Below, piece after piece: positions 47,685-55,949 of a stretch of DNA of 64,000 nucleotides. The DNA is from Aeromonas veronii (GTDB taxonomy: Bacteria > Pseudomonadota > Gammaproteobacteria > Enterobacterales > Aeromonadaceae), in contig CP101033.1 in NCBI GenBank assembly GCA_041319085.1, forward strand, positions 2,692,501 through 2,756,500, in the 5' to 3' direction. The position numbers and the translations under genes are program-made. The number at the start of each line of letters is the position of its first letter. The stretch's first letter is position 1. The notes under the pieces are model-generated. The model did not search any database, had not been told where the DNA came from, and saw only the letters and a list, made by a program, of their open reading frames with translations.

Positions 47685-48650
47685 ATGTGGTTCTGGGAAA
47701 AATACACCACCCCGTGGAGCCTGTCGCAGGCAGGCATCCTCGGCATGAACAAACGCAACCACTCCTACATCAGCCGCTACAATCAGCGCAGCCTCTATCC
47801 GCTGGTGGATGACAAGCTGCAGACAAAGCGGATTGCGCTGGATGCTGGCGTCACGGTACCGGAACTGATCGGCACCATTCGTGCCCAGCACGATGTGGGT
47901 CGTATCACCGAGCTGGTAAAAGATTGGCCGGGCTTCTGCATCAAGCCGGCGCGCGGCTCGGGTGGCAAGGGGATCCTGGTGATCCTGCGCCAGGAAGATG
48001 GCCTGTTCTACAAGCCCAACGGCAGCGCCTCTATCGGCCAGGATCTGGAGCGCCATGTTTCCAACATTCTGGCGGGGCTCTACTCGCTGGGCGGCAAGCC
48101 GGACGTGGCGCTGGTCGAAGGCCTCATCAACTTCGATGACGTGTTCGACGGCTACTCGTTCGAAGGGGTGCCCGATGCCCGGGTGATCATCTTCAAGGGG
48201 TTCCCGGTGATGGCGATGATGCGCCTCTCCACCTCCGCCTCGGACGGCAAGGCGAACCTGCACCAGGGCGCCGTGGGGGTGGGTCTGTGCCTGCGTACCG
48301 GTCGAGCCCTGCGGGCGGTGCAGTTTGGCAATCCGCTGCGCCATCACCCGGATACCGGCCTCGACCTCTATGAGCTCAAGGTGCCCCACTGGGACACTCT
48401 GCTCACCCTGGCCGCCTCCTGCTACGAGATGTCGGGTCTGGGCTATATCGGGACCGACATGGTGCTGGACAAGTTCCGCGGCCCCATGCTGCTGGAGCTT
48501 AACGCCCGCCCGGGTCTTGCCATCCAGATCGCCAACGGTCGCGGCCTGGTGCCCAATCTCAAGGCCATCGAGAAGCTCGGTCAGGTGAAGATGAACGTGG
48601 AGCAGCGAGTCAATTTCGCCAAGGATCACTTCGGGATCTTTGAGGAATAA
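47685..48650 (+). CDS. Alpha-L-glutamate ligase-like protein (RimK-related ATP-grasp)
   Basis: A 321-residue ATP-grasp enzyme of the TIGR02291 type. KPARGSGGKGILVIL is the glycine-rich ATP loop, VEGLINFDDVFDGYSFEGVPDARVII the central part, and GTDMVLDKFRGPMLLELNARPG carries the Mg-binding E-x-N. Relatives add glutamate or similar amino acids to an acceptor. The acceptor here is unknown; with the retropepsin-like lipoprotein and membrane protein it may build and then trim or export a peptide-like product. Confidence 0.85.
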   Translation: MWFWEKYTTPWSLSQAGILGMNKRNHSYISRYNQRSLYPLVDDKLQTKRIALDAGVTVPELIGTIRAQHDVGRITELVKDWPGFCIKPARGSGGKGILVILRQEDGLFYKPNGSASIGQDLERHVSNILAGLYSLGGKPDVALVEGLINFDDVFDGYSFEGVPDARVIIFKGFPVMAMMRLSTSASDGKANLHQGAVGVGLCLRTGRALRAVQFGNPLRHHPDTGLDLYELKVPHWDTLLTLAASCYEMSGLGYIGTDMVLDKFRGPMLLELNARPGLAIQIANGRGLVPNLKAIEKLGQVKMNVEQRVNFAKDHFGIFEE

Positions 48651-48668
48651 GCCCTCTGCTTGTGCACT

Positions 48669-48696
48669 GAGCGCGCCTATGGCGCGCTTTTTTTTA
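48669..48696 (+). terminator. Terminator after the three-gene operon
   Basis: GCGCGCC-TAT-GGCGCGC followed by eight T. Confidence 0.92.
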
Positions 48697-48716
48697 TGGT
48701 GCGCATAGGCGCATCA

Positions 48717-48741
48717 TAAAAACGCCCCTTGCGGAGCGTTT
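48717..48741 (-). terminator. Terminator after the DUF2069 gene
   Basis: On the - strand AAACGC and GCGTTT pair, with CC/GG continuing after one mismatch, followed by TTTTAT. A second palindrome, GCGCATAGGCGC-like, lies between this and the + strand terminator. Confidence 0.7.
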
Positions 48742-48745
48742 AGCG

Positions 48746-49129
48746 TCAGTTGGCTTCATCTTTCTTTTTGCGAATGCTGAGGCCAAGTTCCCGACCACGC
48801 AGTCGGGCATAGTAGATGGTGCCGACAAAGGCGAGAGTGGTGAACAACAGCTCCACCACCGCCAGCCACCGCTCCCCCTCATCCGTGGTGATCAGGGTGA
48901 GGGCGTGGAGGAAATAGGGCATCAACACGAAGTTGCCCCAGGCGTGGGTGTAAGGGTTGCCCTGCACTATCCCCTTGAGCGGGAAGAGCAGCGGTACCGT
49001 CCAGATCACCGGCAGCAGCCAGGGGTTGAGGTCCGGGTGGGGCGACAGCCACAGATGCCAGAGGATGACCCAGCCCAGCAGGCCGAAGAAGCCGACCAGA
49101 GTCAGCCAACGCGCAAAACGAGTGCTCAC
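48746..49129 (-). CDS. DUF2069 family membrane protein
   Basis: A 127-residue protein with four transmembrane helices (LTLVGFFGLLGWVILWHLWL, LLPVIWTVPLLFPLKGIV, HAWGNFVLMPYFLHALTLIT, LLFTTLAFVGTIYYARLRG) and a short basic C-terminus. Family of unknown function, common in gammaproteobacteria next to arsC. Its start overlaps the arsC stop (ATGA). Confidence 0.85.
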   Translation of the reverse strand: MSTRFARWLTLVGFFGLLGWVILWHLWLSPHPDLNPWLLPVIWTVPLLFPLKGIVQGNPYTHAWGNFVLMPYFLHALTLITTDEGERWLAVVELLFTTLAFVGTIYYARLRGRELGLSIRKKKDEAN

Positions 49130-49476
49130 TTGAGGATCTCCAGCACCTGCTCCGGCGGGCGACCAATGCGGGCCTGACCATTCTTGATGACGATGGGGCG
49201 CTCGATCAGCTTGGGATGCTGATGCATGGCGCGGATGAGGGCATCACCGCTGACATCGGCCAATCCCAGCTCCTTGTAGAGATCTTCCTTAGTGCGCATC
49301 AGCTGGCGCGGATCGCCAAAACCGAGCAGAGAGAGCAGGTTGCGGATCTCATCTTCGCTCGGGGCCTGCTCCAGATAGAGCACCACATCAGGGGCGATCC
49401 CGTGCTGTTCCAGCAGGGCCAGGGTTTCGCGACTCTTGGAGCAGCGCGGATTGTGGTAGATTTGGGTCTCGCTCAT
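49126..49476 (-). CDS. arsC: Arsenate reductase-like protein (ArsC/YfgD family, glutaredoxin type)
   Basis: A 116-residue ArsC-fold protein: IYHNPRCSKSRETLALLEQH with the catalytic cysteine, then LMRTKEDLYKELGL and HPKLIERPIVIKNGQARIGRPPEQV. It uses glutathione/glutaredoxin chemistry to reduce arsenate in the best-known members; E. coli YfgD, at the same place by bepA, is a close match and its true role is less clear. Confidence 0.88.
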   Translation of the reverse strand: MSETQIYHNPRCSKSRETLALLEQHGIAPDVVLYLEQAPSEDEIRNLLSLLGFGDPRQLMRTKEDLYKELGLADVSGDALIRAMHQHPKLIERPIVIKNGQARIGRPPEQVLEILK

Positions 49477-49536
49477 GGTAACTCCCTGATTAATCGCAAG
49501 ATGGGACTAGAAACGGCGCTATTGTAGGGGAAAGTG

Positions 49537-50019
49537 ATGGTCAGGGTAAGCAGCAGTGGAAAGGAATTGAAACGAATTTGTTGGCTGATTGTGGCTGGCC
49601 TGCTGGCTGCCTGCACACCCGCCGCCGAATTTACCGATGCCAAAGGGCAGCCGGTCAGCTTGCGCCACTTTGTCGGCAAGCCGTTGCTGATCAACTACTT
49701 CGCCCCCTGGTGCACTCCTTGCCTGCGGGAGATGCCGCGCCTCAACGCGCTGGCGGCGGAGGGCCAGATCGCCGTGGTGGCCATCAACTACGACCCGACT
49801 ACGCCGGCAGAGCTCGGCCAGCTGGCAACCCGATATGAGATCAAGGTGCCGCTGCTTATTGCCACCGCGGATGCCAAGCTCCCCTTCCCGCGTCCGGGCG
49901 CCCTGCCCACCAGCTATCTGCTCGATAGCGAGGGCAAACTTAAACAGACGCTGGTTGGCGAACTCGACCAGCAGCAGGTCGAGATGCTCAAGGCGACCGC
50001 CAGCCGCCTGAGTCACTAG
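49537..50019 (+). CDS. TlpA-like thioredoxin fold lipoprotein
   Basis: A 160-residue protein with a lipoprotein signal (LIVAGLLAAC) and a thioredoxin fold: NYFAPWCTPCLREMPRLNAL contains the CTPC active site, and GALPTSYLLDSEGKL the cis-proline. Probably a membrane-anchored periplasmic disulfide reductase. ATG 49537 follows TAGGGG; a GTG at 49534 is also possible. Divergent from arsC. Confidence 0.88.
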   Translation: MVRVSSSGKELKRICWLIVAGLLAACTPAAEFTDAKGQPVSLRHFVGKPLLINYFAPWCTPCLREMPRLNALAAEGQIAVVAINYDPTTPAELGQLATRYEIKVPLLIATADAKLPFPRPGALPTSYLLDSEGKLKQTLVGELDQQQVEMLKATASRLSH

Positions 50020-50065
50020 TGCGTAGCGCTATCAACGCAACCCACATCAACATGATCTCTATAAA

Positions 50066-50098
50066 CAACAAGGGCGCACCGTGGTGCGCCCTTGTTTG
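50066..50098. terminator. Bidirectional terminator between the tlpA-like gene and bepA
   Basis: CAAGGGCGCACC pairs with GGTGCGCCCTTG over a 2-nt loop, with T-rich sequence on both strands. Confidence 0.87.
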
Positions 50099-50119
50099 AT
50101 AGGCTAATGCCAGGTTTCG

Positions 50120-51574
50120 TTAGCCCTTGAGGCTGTCGAGATCCTTCTTGGCCCGCTCCAGCTCGGTGATGCGCGCCTCCAGCCGAGCCAGGGTCATCCG
50201 GTCGCTGGTGGTGCCGCGCGCCACGATCAGCTCGTCGATGGCCGCCTGATAATCCCCGCGCAGCGAGAGCATCTCGGCCCGCGCCATATGCAGCTCGGTC
50301 ATTCTGCCCGCCTTGCGATAGGCATCGGCCAGCAGGTTCCAGGCCAGATTGTTCTCTTCGTGCTCGCGGGCATAAGGGTCGAGGATGGCGATGGACTTCT
50401 TGTAGTTGCCGCTCTCGAGGTAAGCGTTGCCGAGGTTGACCACCACCACTTCGTTATCCGGCATCCGGCTGCGGAACTTCTCGAGGCGAGCGATGGCCTG
50501 AGCACTGCGCCCCTTGGCCAGATCGATGTCGGTCTGGGCATCGACGATAAAGAGATCCTCCGGATGACGGGACGCCAGCTCCTGCATCAGGGTATCAGCT
50601 TCGTCGGTACGCTTGAGCTGGATCAGCGCCAGCGCCTTGCCATAGATGGCGGCATCCTTGAGCGGATAATCCCCCTTCTGGATCCGGGTATCGAAGTAGC
50701 TCAGCAGCCCCTGTGGGGTATCCGTGCCAAAGCGCACCTGAATACGCACCTTGGCCAGCCAGAAGTCAAGGCTGGGCGGCAAGTCGCGGCGGCCATAGCT
50801 GCCCGCCCGGGCGCGAGCCTCGCTGATCCGGGTCTCCGGCAGCGGGTGTGTGAGCAGCATTTCCGGCGGCTTGCTGGCGTAACGGTATTCGGCGGCCAAT
50901 TTTTGGAAGAAGTTGGCCATTCCCATGGGATCGAAACCGGCATCGTAGAGCGTCTTCATGCCGATGCGATCCGCTTCATATTCGTTGTCGCGGGTGTAGT
51001 TGATCGCGGACTGCATAGAGAGGCCCAGCGTGGTCTGCAGCGCAGCGATACCGGCAGTCGGGTTGATCACCGCCAGCGCAATGGAACCCACCAGACCGGC
51101 CAGAGTCACAGCCGAGCTGCTCGCCTGCGCCTCCATATAACGGGCGATATGACGCTGGGTCACGTGGGTGATTTCGTGAGCCAGTACCGAGGCCAGCTCG
51201 CTCTCGCTGTCGGCGTAGAGGAACAGGCCAGTGTGCACCTTGACCCGCCCGCCGAGGAAGGCGGCCGCGTTGATGGAGGGATCATTGATGAGGAAAAAGG
51301 TAAACGGGAAACGCACCCCATCTGCGTTGGTCAGCAGTCGCTGACCCAGATCGTCGATGTACAGGCTCAGCACCGGGTCATCGATGATCGGCAAGCCCGC
51401 GCGGGCAAAGCGCATAAAGGCGTTGCCGTAACGCACCTCCTGCTCGATGGGCAGGGCCGCCACCCCGGCCGTGCCGATGTCGGGAAGCTGATTGTTGGCA
51501 TGCGCATGAAACGTGGCGCCCATCAGGGAAGCCAGCAGGGGAAGCGATGCCATCAGGGGGGAAAAACGTGCCAC
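50120..51574 (-). CDS. bepA: Beta-barrel assembly-enhancing protease
   Basis: A 484-residue periplasmic M48 metalloprotease. The signal peptide (LPLLASLMGATFHAHA) is followed by the protease domain with HEITHVTQRH (HExxH) and the third ligand in NEYEADRIGM, then TPR repeats to the C-terminus (VNLGNAYLESGNYKKSIAIL, WNLLADAYRKAGRMTELHMA). BepA helps LptD mature and degrades stalled outer-membrane proteins. Neighbouring arsC/yfgD and perM/yfgO match the E. coli order in outline. Confidence 0.94.
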   Translation of the reverse strand: MARFSPLMASLPLLASLMGATFHAHANNQLPDIGTAGVAALPIEQEVRYGNAFMRFARAGLPIIDDPVLSLYIDDLGQRLLTNADGVRFPFTFFLINDPSINAAAFLGGRVKVHTGLFLYADSESELASVLAHEITHVTQRHIARYMEAQASSSAVTLAGLVGSIALAVINPTAGIAALQTTLGLSMQSAINYTRDNEYEADRIGMKTLYDAGFDPMGMANFFQKLAAEYRYASKPPEMLLTHPLPETRISEARARAGSYGRRDLPPSLDFWLAKVRIQVRFGTDTPQGLLSYFDTRIQKGDYPLKDAAIYGKALALIQLKRTDEADTLMQELASRHPEDLFIVDAQTDIDLAKGRSAQAIARLEKFRSRMPDNEVVVVNLGNAYLESGNYKKSIAILDPYAREHEENNLAWNLLADAYRKAGRMTELHMARAEMLSLRGDYQAAIDELIVARGTTSDRMTLARLEARITELERAKKDLDSLKG

Positions 51575-51695
51575 GTTATCTCTATCTCCTTCAGAAAGGG
51601 CCTCGGCAGAATACCCTTGCCCATCAAGGGCTACAAGCGTTGTTTCACGCTCTTATCACGGCCATAATAGCGGCCACCTGCCTGATGGAGTCCCC

Positions 51696-51929
51696 ATGGA
51701 AGTTCTCGACCTGACCCCCTGGCGTTGCCCCGAACCGCTGATCCGGCTCAAGCTCTGGTTAAGGGAGGCCAAACGCGGTCAAACCGTCACCATCCGGCTG
51801 GCCGATGCAGGATCCCGGCAGGATATTCCGGCCTACCTCCAACGTCAGGGCCACCATGTCGAGATGCAGCAAGAACCAGACAATACCCTCTCTTTGCAAT
51901 TGGTTGTCGGGGCGAAACAACCATCTTGA
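51696..51929 (+). CDS. TusA family sulfurtransferase-like protein
   Basis: A 77-residue protein with LDLTPWRCPEPLIRLKLWLR, the CPxP motif that carries the active cysteine in TusA proteins, and an IPAYLQRQGH stretch typical of the fold. It may pass sulfur to tRNA or other acceptors, but the partner is not evident. It lies 24 bp before perM and divergent from bepA. Confidence 0.85.
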   Translation: MEVLDLTPWRCPEPLIRLKLWLREAKRGQTVTIRLADAGSRQDIPAYLQRQGHHVEMQQEPDNTLSLQLVVGAKQPS

Positions 51930-51953
51930 GCCCCAGGATGTAAGGATGCCGTC

Positions 51954-53024
51954 ATGTTAGAAGTCTTGAAGCGCTGGTATCAGACCCGTTTTTCCGATCC
52001 CGATGCCGTTACCCTGTTCCTGTTGCTGGTGTTCTGCTTCACCATCATCTGGCTGTTTGGCGATCTGCTGGCCCCCCTGCTGGTGGCGTTGGTGATGGCC
52101 TATCTGCTGGAGTGGCCGGTCGCCCGGCTGCAAAAAGCAGGGCTGTCACGCACCCTGGCCACCAGCGTCGTTCTGATCCTATTCATTGCGGTGGCGGTGG
52201 CCTCCTTGCTGGGTCTTATCCCGACGCTGGTGAGCCAGGGGATCAATCTGGCCAAAGAGGCGCCCGCCATGCTGACCCACGCTCAGGATTATGTCCGCAC
52301 CCTGCCGGACAAATACCCCGAGCTGATTGATATCAGTCTGGTGGAGACTGTCATCGACAATATTCGCCAGCGTATTCTCAGTGGCGGCGAGCATCTGGTG
52401 AGCGCCTCCCTCAGTTCGCTGGTCAACGTGGTGGCCATCATGATCTACCTCATTCTGGTGCCGCTGATGGTCTTCTTTATGCTCAAAGACAAGCGGGTAC
52501 TGATGGGCAGCCTGCGCCGCTTCCTGCCGCGCAACCGCACCCTGGTCAACCGGGTGTGGGTCGAGATGAACAACCAGATCATCAACTACATCCGCGGCAA
52601 GGTGATCGAGATCCTGATCGTCGGTATCGCCACCTATGTCCCCTTCGCCCTGATGGGGCTGCGCTATTCGGTGCTGCTGGCGGTAGCTGTCGGCTTCTCG
52701 GTGCTGATCCCCTACATCGGCGCCGCCGTGGTGACGGTGCCGGTCGCCATGGTGGCCCTGTTCCAGTGGGGGCTCACCCCCGAGTTTGCCTGGCTGATGG
52801 TGGCCTATCTGGTCATTCAGGCCCTCGATGGCAACCTGCTAGTGCCGGTGCTCTTCTCGGAAGCAGTCAACCTCCATCCGGTCGCCATCATCATCGCCGT
52901 GCTGGTGTTTGGCGGGCTGTGGGGATTCTGGGGCGTCTTCTTCGCCATTCCCCTCGCCACCCTGGTCAAGGCGGTGCTCAATGCCTGGCCGAAACGCGAA
53001 GATCTGCCGAGCGCTGCGAAATAA
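51954..53024 (+). CDS. perM: PerM / AI-2E transporter family permease
   Basis: A 356-residue membrane protein of the AI-2E exporter family. A run of hydrophobic helices (LFLLLVFCFTIIWLFGDLLA, LVALVMAYLLEWPVARLQKA) is followed by a periplasmic segment near residues 100-145 and further helices, including GAAVVTVPVAMVALFQWGL. E. coli PerM (YfgO) is located near bepA. Substrate uncertain. Confidence 0.88.
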   Translation: MLEVLKRWYQTRFSDPDAVTLFLLLVFCFTIIWLFGDLLAPLLVALVMAYLLEWPVARLQKAGLSRTLATSVVLILFIAVAVASLLGLIPTLVSQGINLAKEAPAMLTHAQDYVRTLPDKYPELIDISLVETVIDNIRQRILSGGEHLVSASLSSLVNVVAIMIYLILVPLMVFFMLKDKRVLMGSLRRFLPRNRTLVNRVWVEMNNQIINYIRGKVIEILIVGIATYVPFALMGLRYSVLLAVAVGFSVLIPYIGAAVVTVPVAMVALFQWGLTPEFAWLMVAYLVIQALDGNLLVPVLFSEAVNLHPVAIIIAVLVFGGLWGFWGVFFAIPLATLVKAVLNAWPKREDLPSAAK

Positions 53025-53060
53025 CCCGCTTCACCATGCAATCGTGACAACGGAGTGCCC

Positions 53061-53396
53061 ATGTCCTTTTTTCGTCAAATCAGAGCGGCAGGACTGACGG
53101 TCCTGCTCCTCGCTGCCGCCATGCCCGTCCGTGCCGATATCGATCTTGGCGCCATGGGTCTGCTCACCAGCGACAGCCCTACCAGCCCGGTGCCACAGGG
53201 CCTTATCGCCGGAGCGGCGCTCATCGGGGGACAGGCCCGTTATGAAGCGCAGGACAACGCCCTCTACGCCATCCCGGGCTTTATCTACTTCGGCGATGAC
53301 TTGATGTTTCTGGGGGATCGGGACATCAAAAACAGCCCCATCGTCCAGCATAATGGCGAGCTCTATGCGGGTTTTGCGCTGGGCTATATCTGGTAA
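53061..53396 (+). CDS. Small periplasmic or outer-membrane protein, unknown
   Basis: A 111-residue protein with a cleavable signal (AGLTVLLLAAAMPVRADI). The mature part, GGQARYEAQDNALYAIPGFI, then YFGDDLMFLGDRDI and LYAGFALGYIW, has alternating hydrophobic residues and an aromatic end like beta strands of an outer-membrane barrel. It may be a truncated MipA/OmpV relative, but at 111 residues it is far too short for one. The TAA is 39 bp before the terminator, so the IS did not truncate it. ATG 53061 follows CGGAG. Confidence 0.6.
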   Translation: MSFFRQIRAAGLTVLLLAAAMPVRADIDLGAMGLLTSDSPTSPVPQGLIAGAALIGGQARYEAQDNALYAIPGFIYFGDDLMFLGDRDIKNSPIVQHNGELYAGFALGYIW

Positions 53397-53434
53397 CGGT
53401 TATGAGTCTTGAACCGTGAGACACGACCAAACAA

Positions 53435-53449
53435 AAGGGAGCCTTCGGC
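53435..53449 (+). terminator. Left half of a terminator split by an IS
   Basis: AAAGGGAGCC-TTC-GGC here and GGCTCCCTTTTT at 54957-54968 would form a single hairpin, AAAAGGGAGCC-TTC-GGCTCCCTTTT, if the IS were removed. The loop and inner stem are duplicated as the 9-bp target repeat. Confidence 0.85.
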
Positions 53450-53466
53450 CTGTCTCTTGATCACAA

Positions 53467-54846
53467 CTATTGGTGCTCAAGAGACTGCGCCAGTTCGTAG
53501 CCTTCCAGGAGGGTCTGGAGTCGAAACCAGCCCTCCCATAATGCCGCTATTGAAGCCCGCCCCGTTCGTTTAGTGTCCTTCCAGCCCCCCAGCTTGGCCA
53601 GGCTCCGGTACGCCCATCTCATATCCGGCACCTTGGTTGGCAACGGCGTTTTCTCTACCTTTCGCCAAAGCAGCTTCCACCCCGTCGGGCCTATCACCGT
53701 TTCGCAGCTTTGATTCTGTGCCGATGACTCCTCGTTGATAAACCTCAATTGCAACAGACGCACCGCGATAAACGACAAGATGACGCACATCCGCTTCAGG
53801 TTATCCATGCTCTGCATCCTTAAGGTTTCTACCCGAGTGCCGGCACTCTTCCAGACCTTGTGATAATCCTCGATAAGCCAGCGCCGCTCGTAATAGCCGA
53901 TAACCTTGCGGGCCTGTGCATCGTCGGTCACGGCTTCACTAGTCAGCAGGTGCCACTCCAGCCGGTCAGAGGCATCGCCCTGCTCAATGCATCCCACGTA
54001 GTAGAGCGGGATATCCGGCTCGTTACGCTTGTTGGCCGGAGCCTTTAGGGTGACTTTGGTAAACTTGATGTCGAGCACGGCCTCTCTGGCTTTTCTGCCG
54101 CCCCGCTGCGGTATTTTGACGACCTTGGTGCCGGCAGAGTGGCACTGCCGGGCATAGTCGTAGAGCTTGTGGTCATGCTCTTCGATACAGCGACTTTGCA
54201 TCGAGCGCACCACAAAGCGTTGTTGGTTGCTCTGCTTGTAATGCAGATATTCGTAGATATCCGCTTCCCGGTCACAGACCGAGATAACGTTGGCCATCTG
54301 AGTGCCGAGACGGGCGGCAAAGGCCACGGATGCCTCCTCCCACTTGCGACTCTCTTTCTCCTTGTAAGGCCGGGTGGCATGCCGGTGGCTCTCTCCCCGC
54401 TTGCTGACATCACGGGTCCAGATACGCTGTGCAATCATGCCGACCACCTGCGATTTATGCGGAGCAAACAACAAGACGGAGTGAGCCAGCAGAGCGCGAC
54501 TACTGCCTTGATTGGTGTGCCCCAGCTCATCATGGACGCTGGCATGGTTGAAGGTCAGGGCCGTGGTATCTTCCAGTGCCAGCAACAGGTCGTAGTCCCT
54601 GGCTAGGGCTGCGGTGGTGGCAAAGCCTGCATCAGCAATGGCATCGGCATTGACATGGTGGTTGCGAATAAAGCGATATGAGCCTTCCATGTCGGCGGGT
54701 GAGAGGGGAAGTTGTGACACGCAATCTCCGGGTTGTTGAGCAAGGGCGGTGGCGAGTTTGACGAGACGTTCAGTGCGTCTGGGGTCCTTGAGATTGGCAT
54801 GGCCAAACTGGTCGAATGCCCATTGTTCGAGTTGGGTGAGATGCAT
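53467..54846 (-). CDS. IS4 family (Tn5-like) transposase
   Basis: A 459-residue transposase that appears intact. WAFDQFGHANLKDPRRTERL at the N-terminus, LLLALEDTTALTF with the first catalytic aspartate, NVISVCDREADIYEYL with the second, and YERRWLIEDYHKVWKSAGTR with the glutamate and the Y-R-E-K signature follow Tn5 transposase in order. WAYRSLAKLGGWKDTKRTG near the C-terminus also matches. The end sequences fit the same family. Confidence 0.94.
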   Translation of the reverse strand: MHLTQLEQWAFDQFGHANLKDPRRTERLVKLATALAQQPGDCVSQLPLSPADMEGSYRFIRNHHVNADAIADAGFATTAALARDYDLLLALEDTTALTFNHASVHDELGHTNQGSSRALLAHSVLLFAPHKSQVVGMIAQRIWTRDVSKRGESHRHATRPYKEKESRKWEEASVAFAARLGTQMANVISVCDREADIYEYLHYKQSNQQRFVVRSMQSRCIEEHDHKLYDYARQCHSAGTKVVKIPQRGGRKAREAVLDIKFTKVTLKAPANKRNEPDIPLYYVGCIEQGDASDRLEWHLLTSEAVTDDAQARKVIGYYERRWLIEDYHKVWKSAGTRVETLRMQSMDNLKRMCVILSFIAVRLLQLRFINEESSAQNQSCETVIGPTGWKLLWRKVEKTPLPTKVPDMRWAYRSLAKLGGWKDTKRTGRASIAALWEGWFRLQTLLEGYELAQSLEHQ

Positions 54847-54904
54847 ATTAGAGCCGTGATAAGGGATGGCAAAAGAGTCAGATCACGGAGAAGGGAAAAG
54901 GTTC

Positions 54905-54934
54905 AAAAAAATCCCCAAGCGATGCTTGGGGATT
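54905..54934. terminator. Hairpin at the transposase-proximal end of the IS50-like element
   Basis: AAATCCCCAAGC-GAT-GCTTGGGGATTT, 59 bp outside the transposase start. Likely stops transcription reading in from the neighbouring gene; the A/T flanks suit both directions. Confidence 0.75.
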
Positions 54935-54950
54935 TGTGTATAAGAGACAG

Positions 54951-54973
54951 GCCTTCGGCTCCCTTTTTCACGG
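54951..54973 (+). terminator. Right half of the split terminator
   Basis: GCCTTCGGC (target repeat) followed by TCCCTTTTTC. GGCTCCC with the run of T is the distal arm of the terminator interrupted at 53449. Confidence 0.8.
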
Positions 54974-55020
54974 CCATCATCAGGCTGGTAGTACAGCCTA
55001 CTCAAGCTGCCAATTCAGGC

Positions 55021-55821
55021 TTACAGCGCCGCCAAAAACCCGGTCAGCTGCTGATTGACGAAGGCCGGATTTTCCAGCGACGAGATGTGGCCAGCTGCCG
55101 GGATCTCCTTGAACGGGCAACCCAGTACCTCGGCCATCAGATAGCCCTCCAGCACCGGACGAGCCTTGTCCTCGCAGCCGGTCATCACCAGTGCAGGCAA
55201 AGTCACCTCTTCCAGCCACTCGATACGATCCTCGCGAGTGACAAAGCTGCGCCCTACCGCCACCATGGCGGCGATCTTGTCACTTGGCCAGGCAGCCAGG
55301 CGCGCCTTGAAATCGGCCAGCAAGTCGGCATCGGGCTGGTTGGCAAAGAAGATGGGCACCACCTGTTCGATGATGGGCGCCGGAATAGTGCCGAGCTGCT
55401 CGATCATCGCCAGCATGCCGAGGTAGCGCTCGCAGGTGATCTGGGGCTCGAGGCCGACAAAACTGTCCATCAGCACTAGCCCCTTGAGGCGGTCTGGCGC
55501 CATTCTGGCCAGCTCCACACCCCACATGCCGCCGATGGAGAGGCCCACCAGCACGCACTGCTCAATGCCGAGGGCATCAAGCAGCGCCAGGTGATCCCGT
55601 GCCAGAGTAGTCAGGGTGCAGCCACCTTCGGGAAGCAAGTCGGAATCACCGTGGCCCCACAGCTCGGGGACGATGCAGCGATAGCTACCCTTGAGCGCGG
55701 CGATTTGCGGCGCCCACATGGCGCTGTCCCACAGATAGCTGTGGCCAAACAGTAATACCGGGCCCTGCCCTTCATCCAGATAGGCCATCCGGCGGCCCGC
55801 TATCTCCATAAAATGCTTCAT
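55021..55821 (-). CDS. Alpha/beta hydrolase
   Basis: A 266-residue hydrolase. The nucleophile elbow is VLVGLSIGGMWGVELA (Ser), the oxyanion region LLFGHSYLWDSAMW, and the histidine is in IPAAGHISSLENPAFV. The acid is probably in MTGCEDKARP. The general fold fits 3-oxoadipate enol-lactonase-like or esterase proteins; the substrate cannot be read from sequence. It converges with the gene at 53.1 kb across the IS insertion. Confidence 0.85.
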   Translation of the reverse strand: MKHFMEIAGRRMAYLDEGQGPVLLFGHSYLWDSAMWAPQIAALKGSYRCIVPELWGHGDSDLLPEGGCTLTTLARDHLALLDALGIEQCVLVGLSIGGMWGVELARMAPDRLKGLVLMDSFVGLEPQITCERYLGMLAMIEQLGTIPAPIIEQVVPIFFANQPDADLLADFKARLAAWPSDKIAAMVAVGRSFVTREDRIEWLEEVTLPALVMTGCEDKARPVLEGYLMAEVLGCPFKEIPAAGHISSLENPAFVNQQLTGFLAAL

Positions 55822-55949
55822 GTTATCTCCTGTTGCCAGCGATGGGCAGGCAGTGTATCACGTCCCCCTTGGCAGGTGACGCCTCCCTGGTGCAAGCTGA
55901 CAGTGACTCAAAGAAGTCACCCATGAAAGGATGCCAAAAGGAGAAGCCC

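Larger units (their letters stand above)
53450..54950 (-). mobile_element. IS50-like insertion sequence (IS4 family, 1501 bp)
   Basis: Left end CTGTCTCTTGATCACAAC resembles the IS50 inside end; right end, read inward, CTGTCTCTTATACACAAA resembles the IS50 outside or mosaic end. Direct repeats of GCCTTCGGC (53441-53449 and 54951-54959), 9 bp as in IS50, border it. A hairpin with T-rich sequence near 54905-54934 at the transposase side may block transcripts entering from outside. Confidence 0.93.

Noticed and set aside
46911-48629. Very long antisense frames opposite the three-gene operon (also 45372-46850 and 13793-15541)
   Set aside because: They are mirror frames of well-supported genes, caused by GC-rich codon use. 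Their translations are low in complexity and rich in His, Gln and Asp.
53061-53396. Truncation of the small gene at 53.1 kb by the IS50-like element
   Set aside because: The stop codon and a native terminator arm lie before the insertion, and the target repeats show that no sequence was lost.
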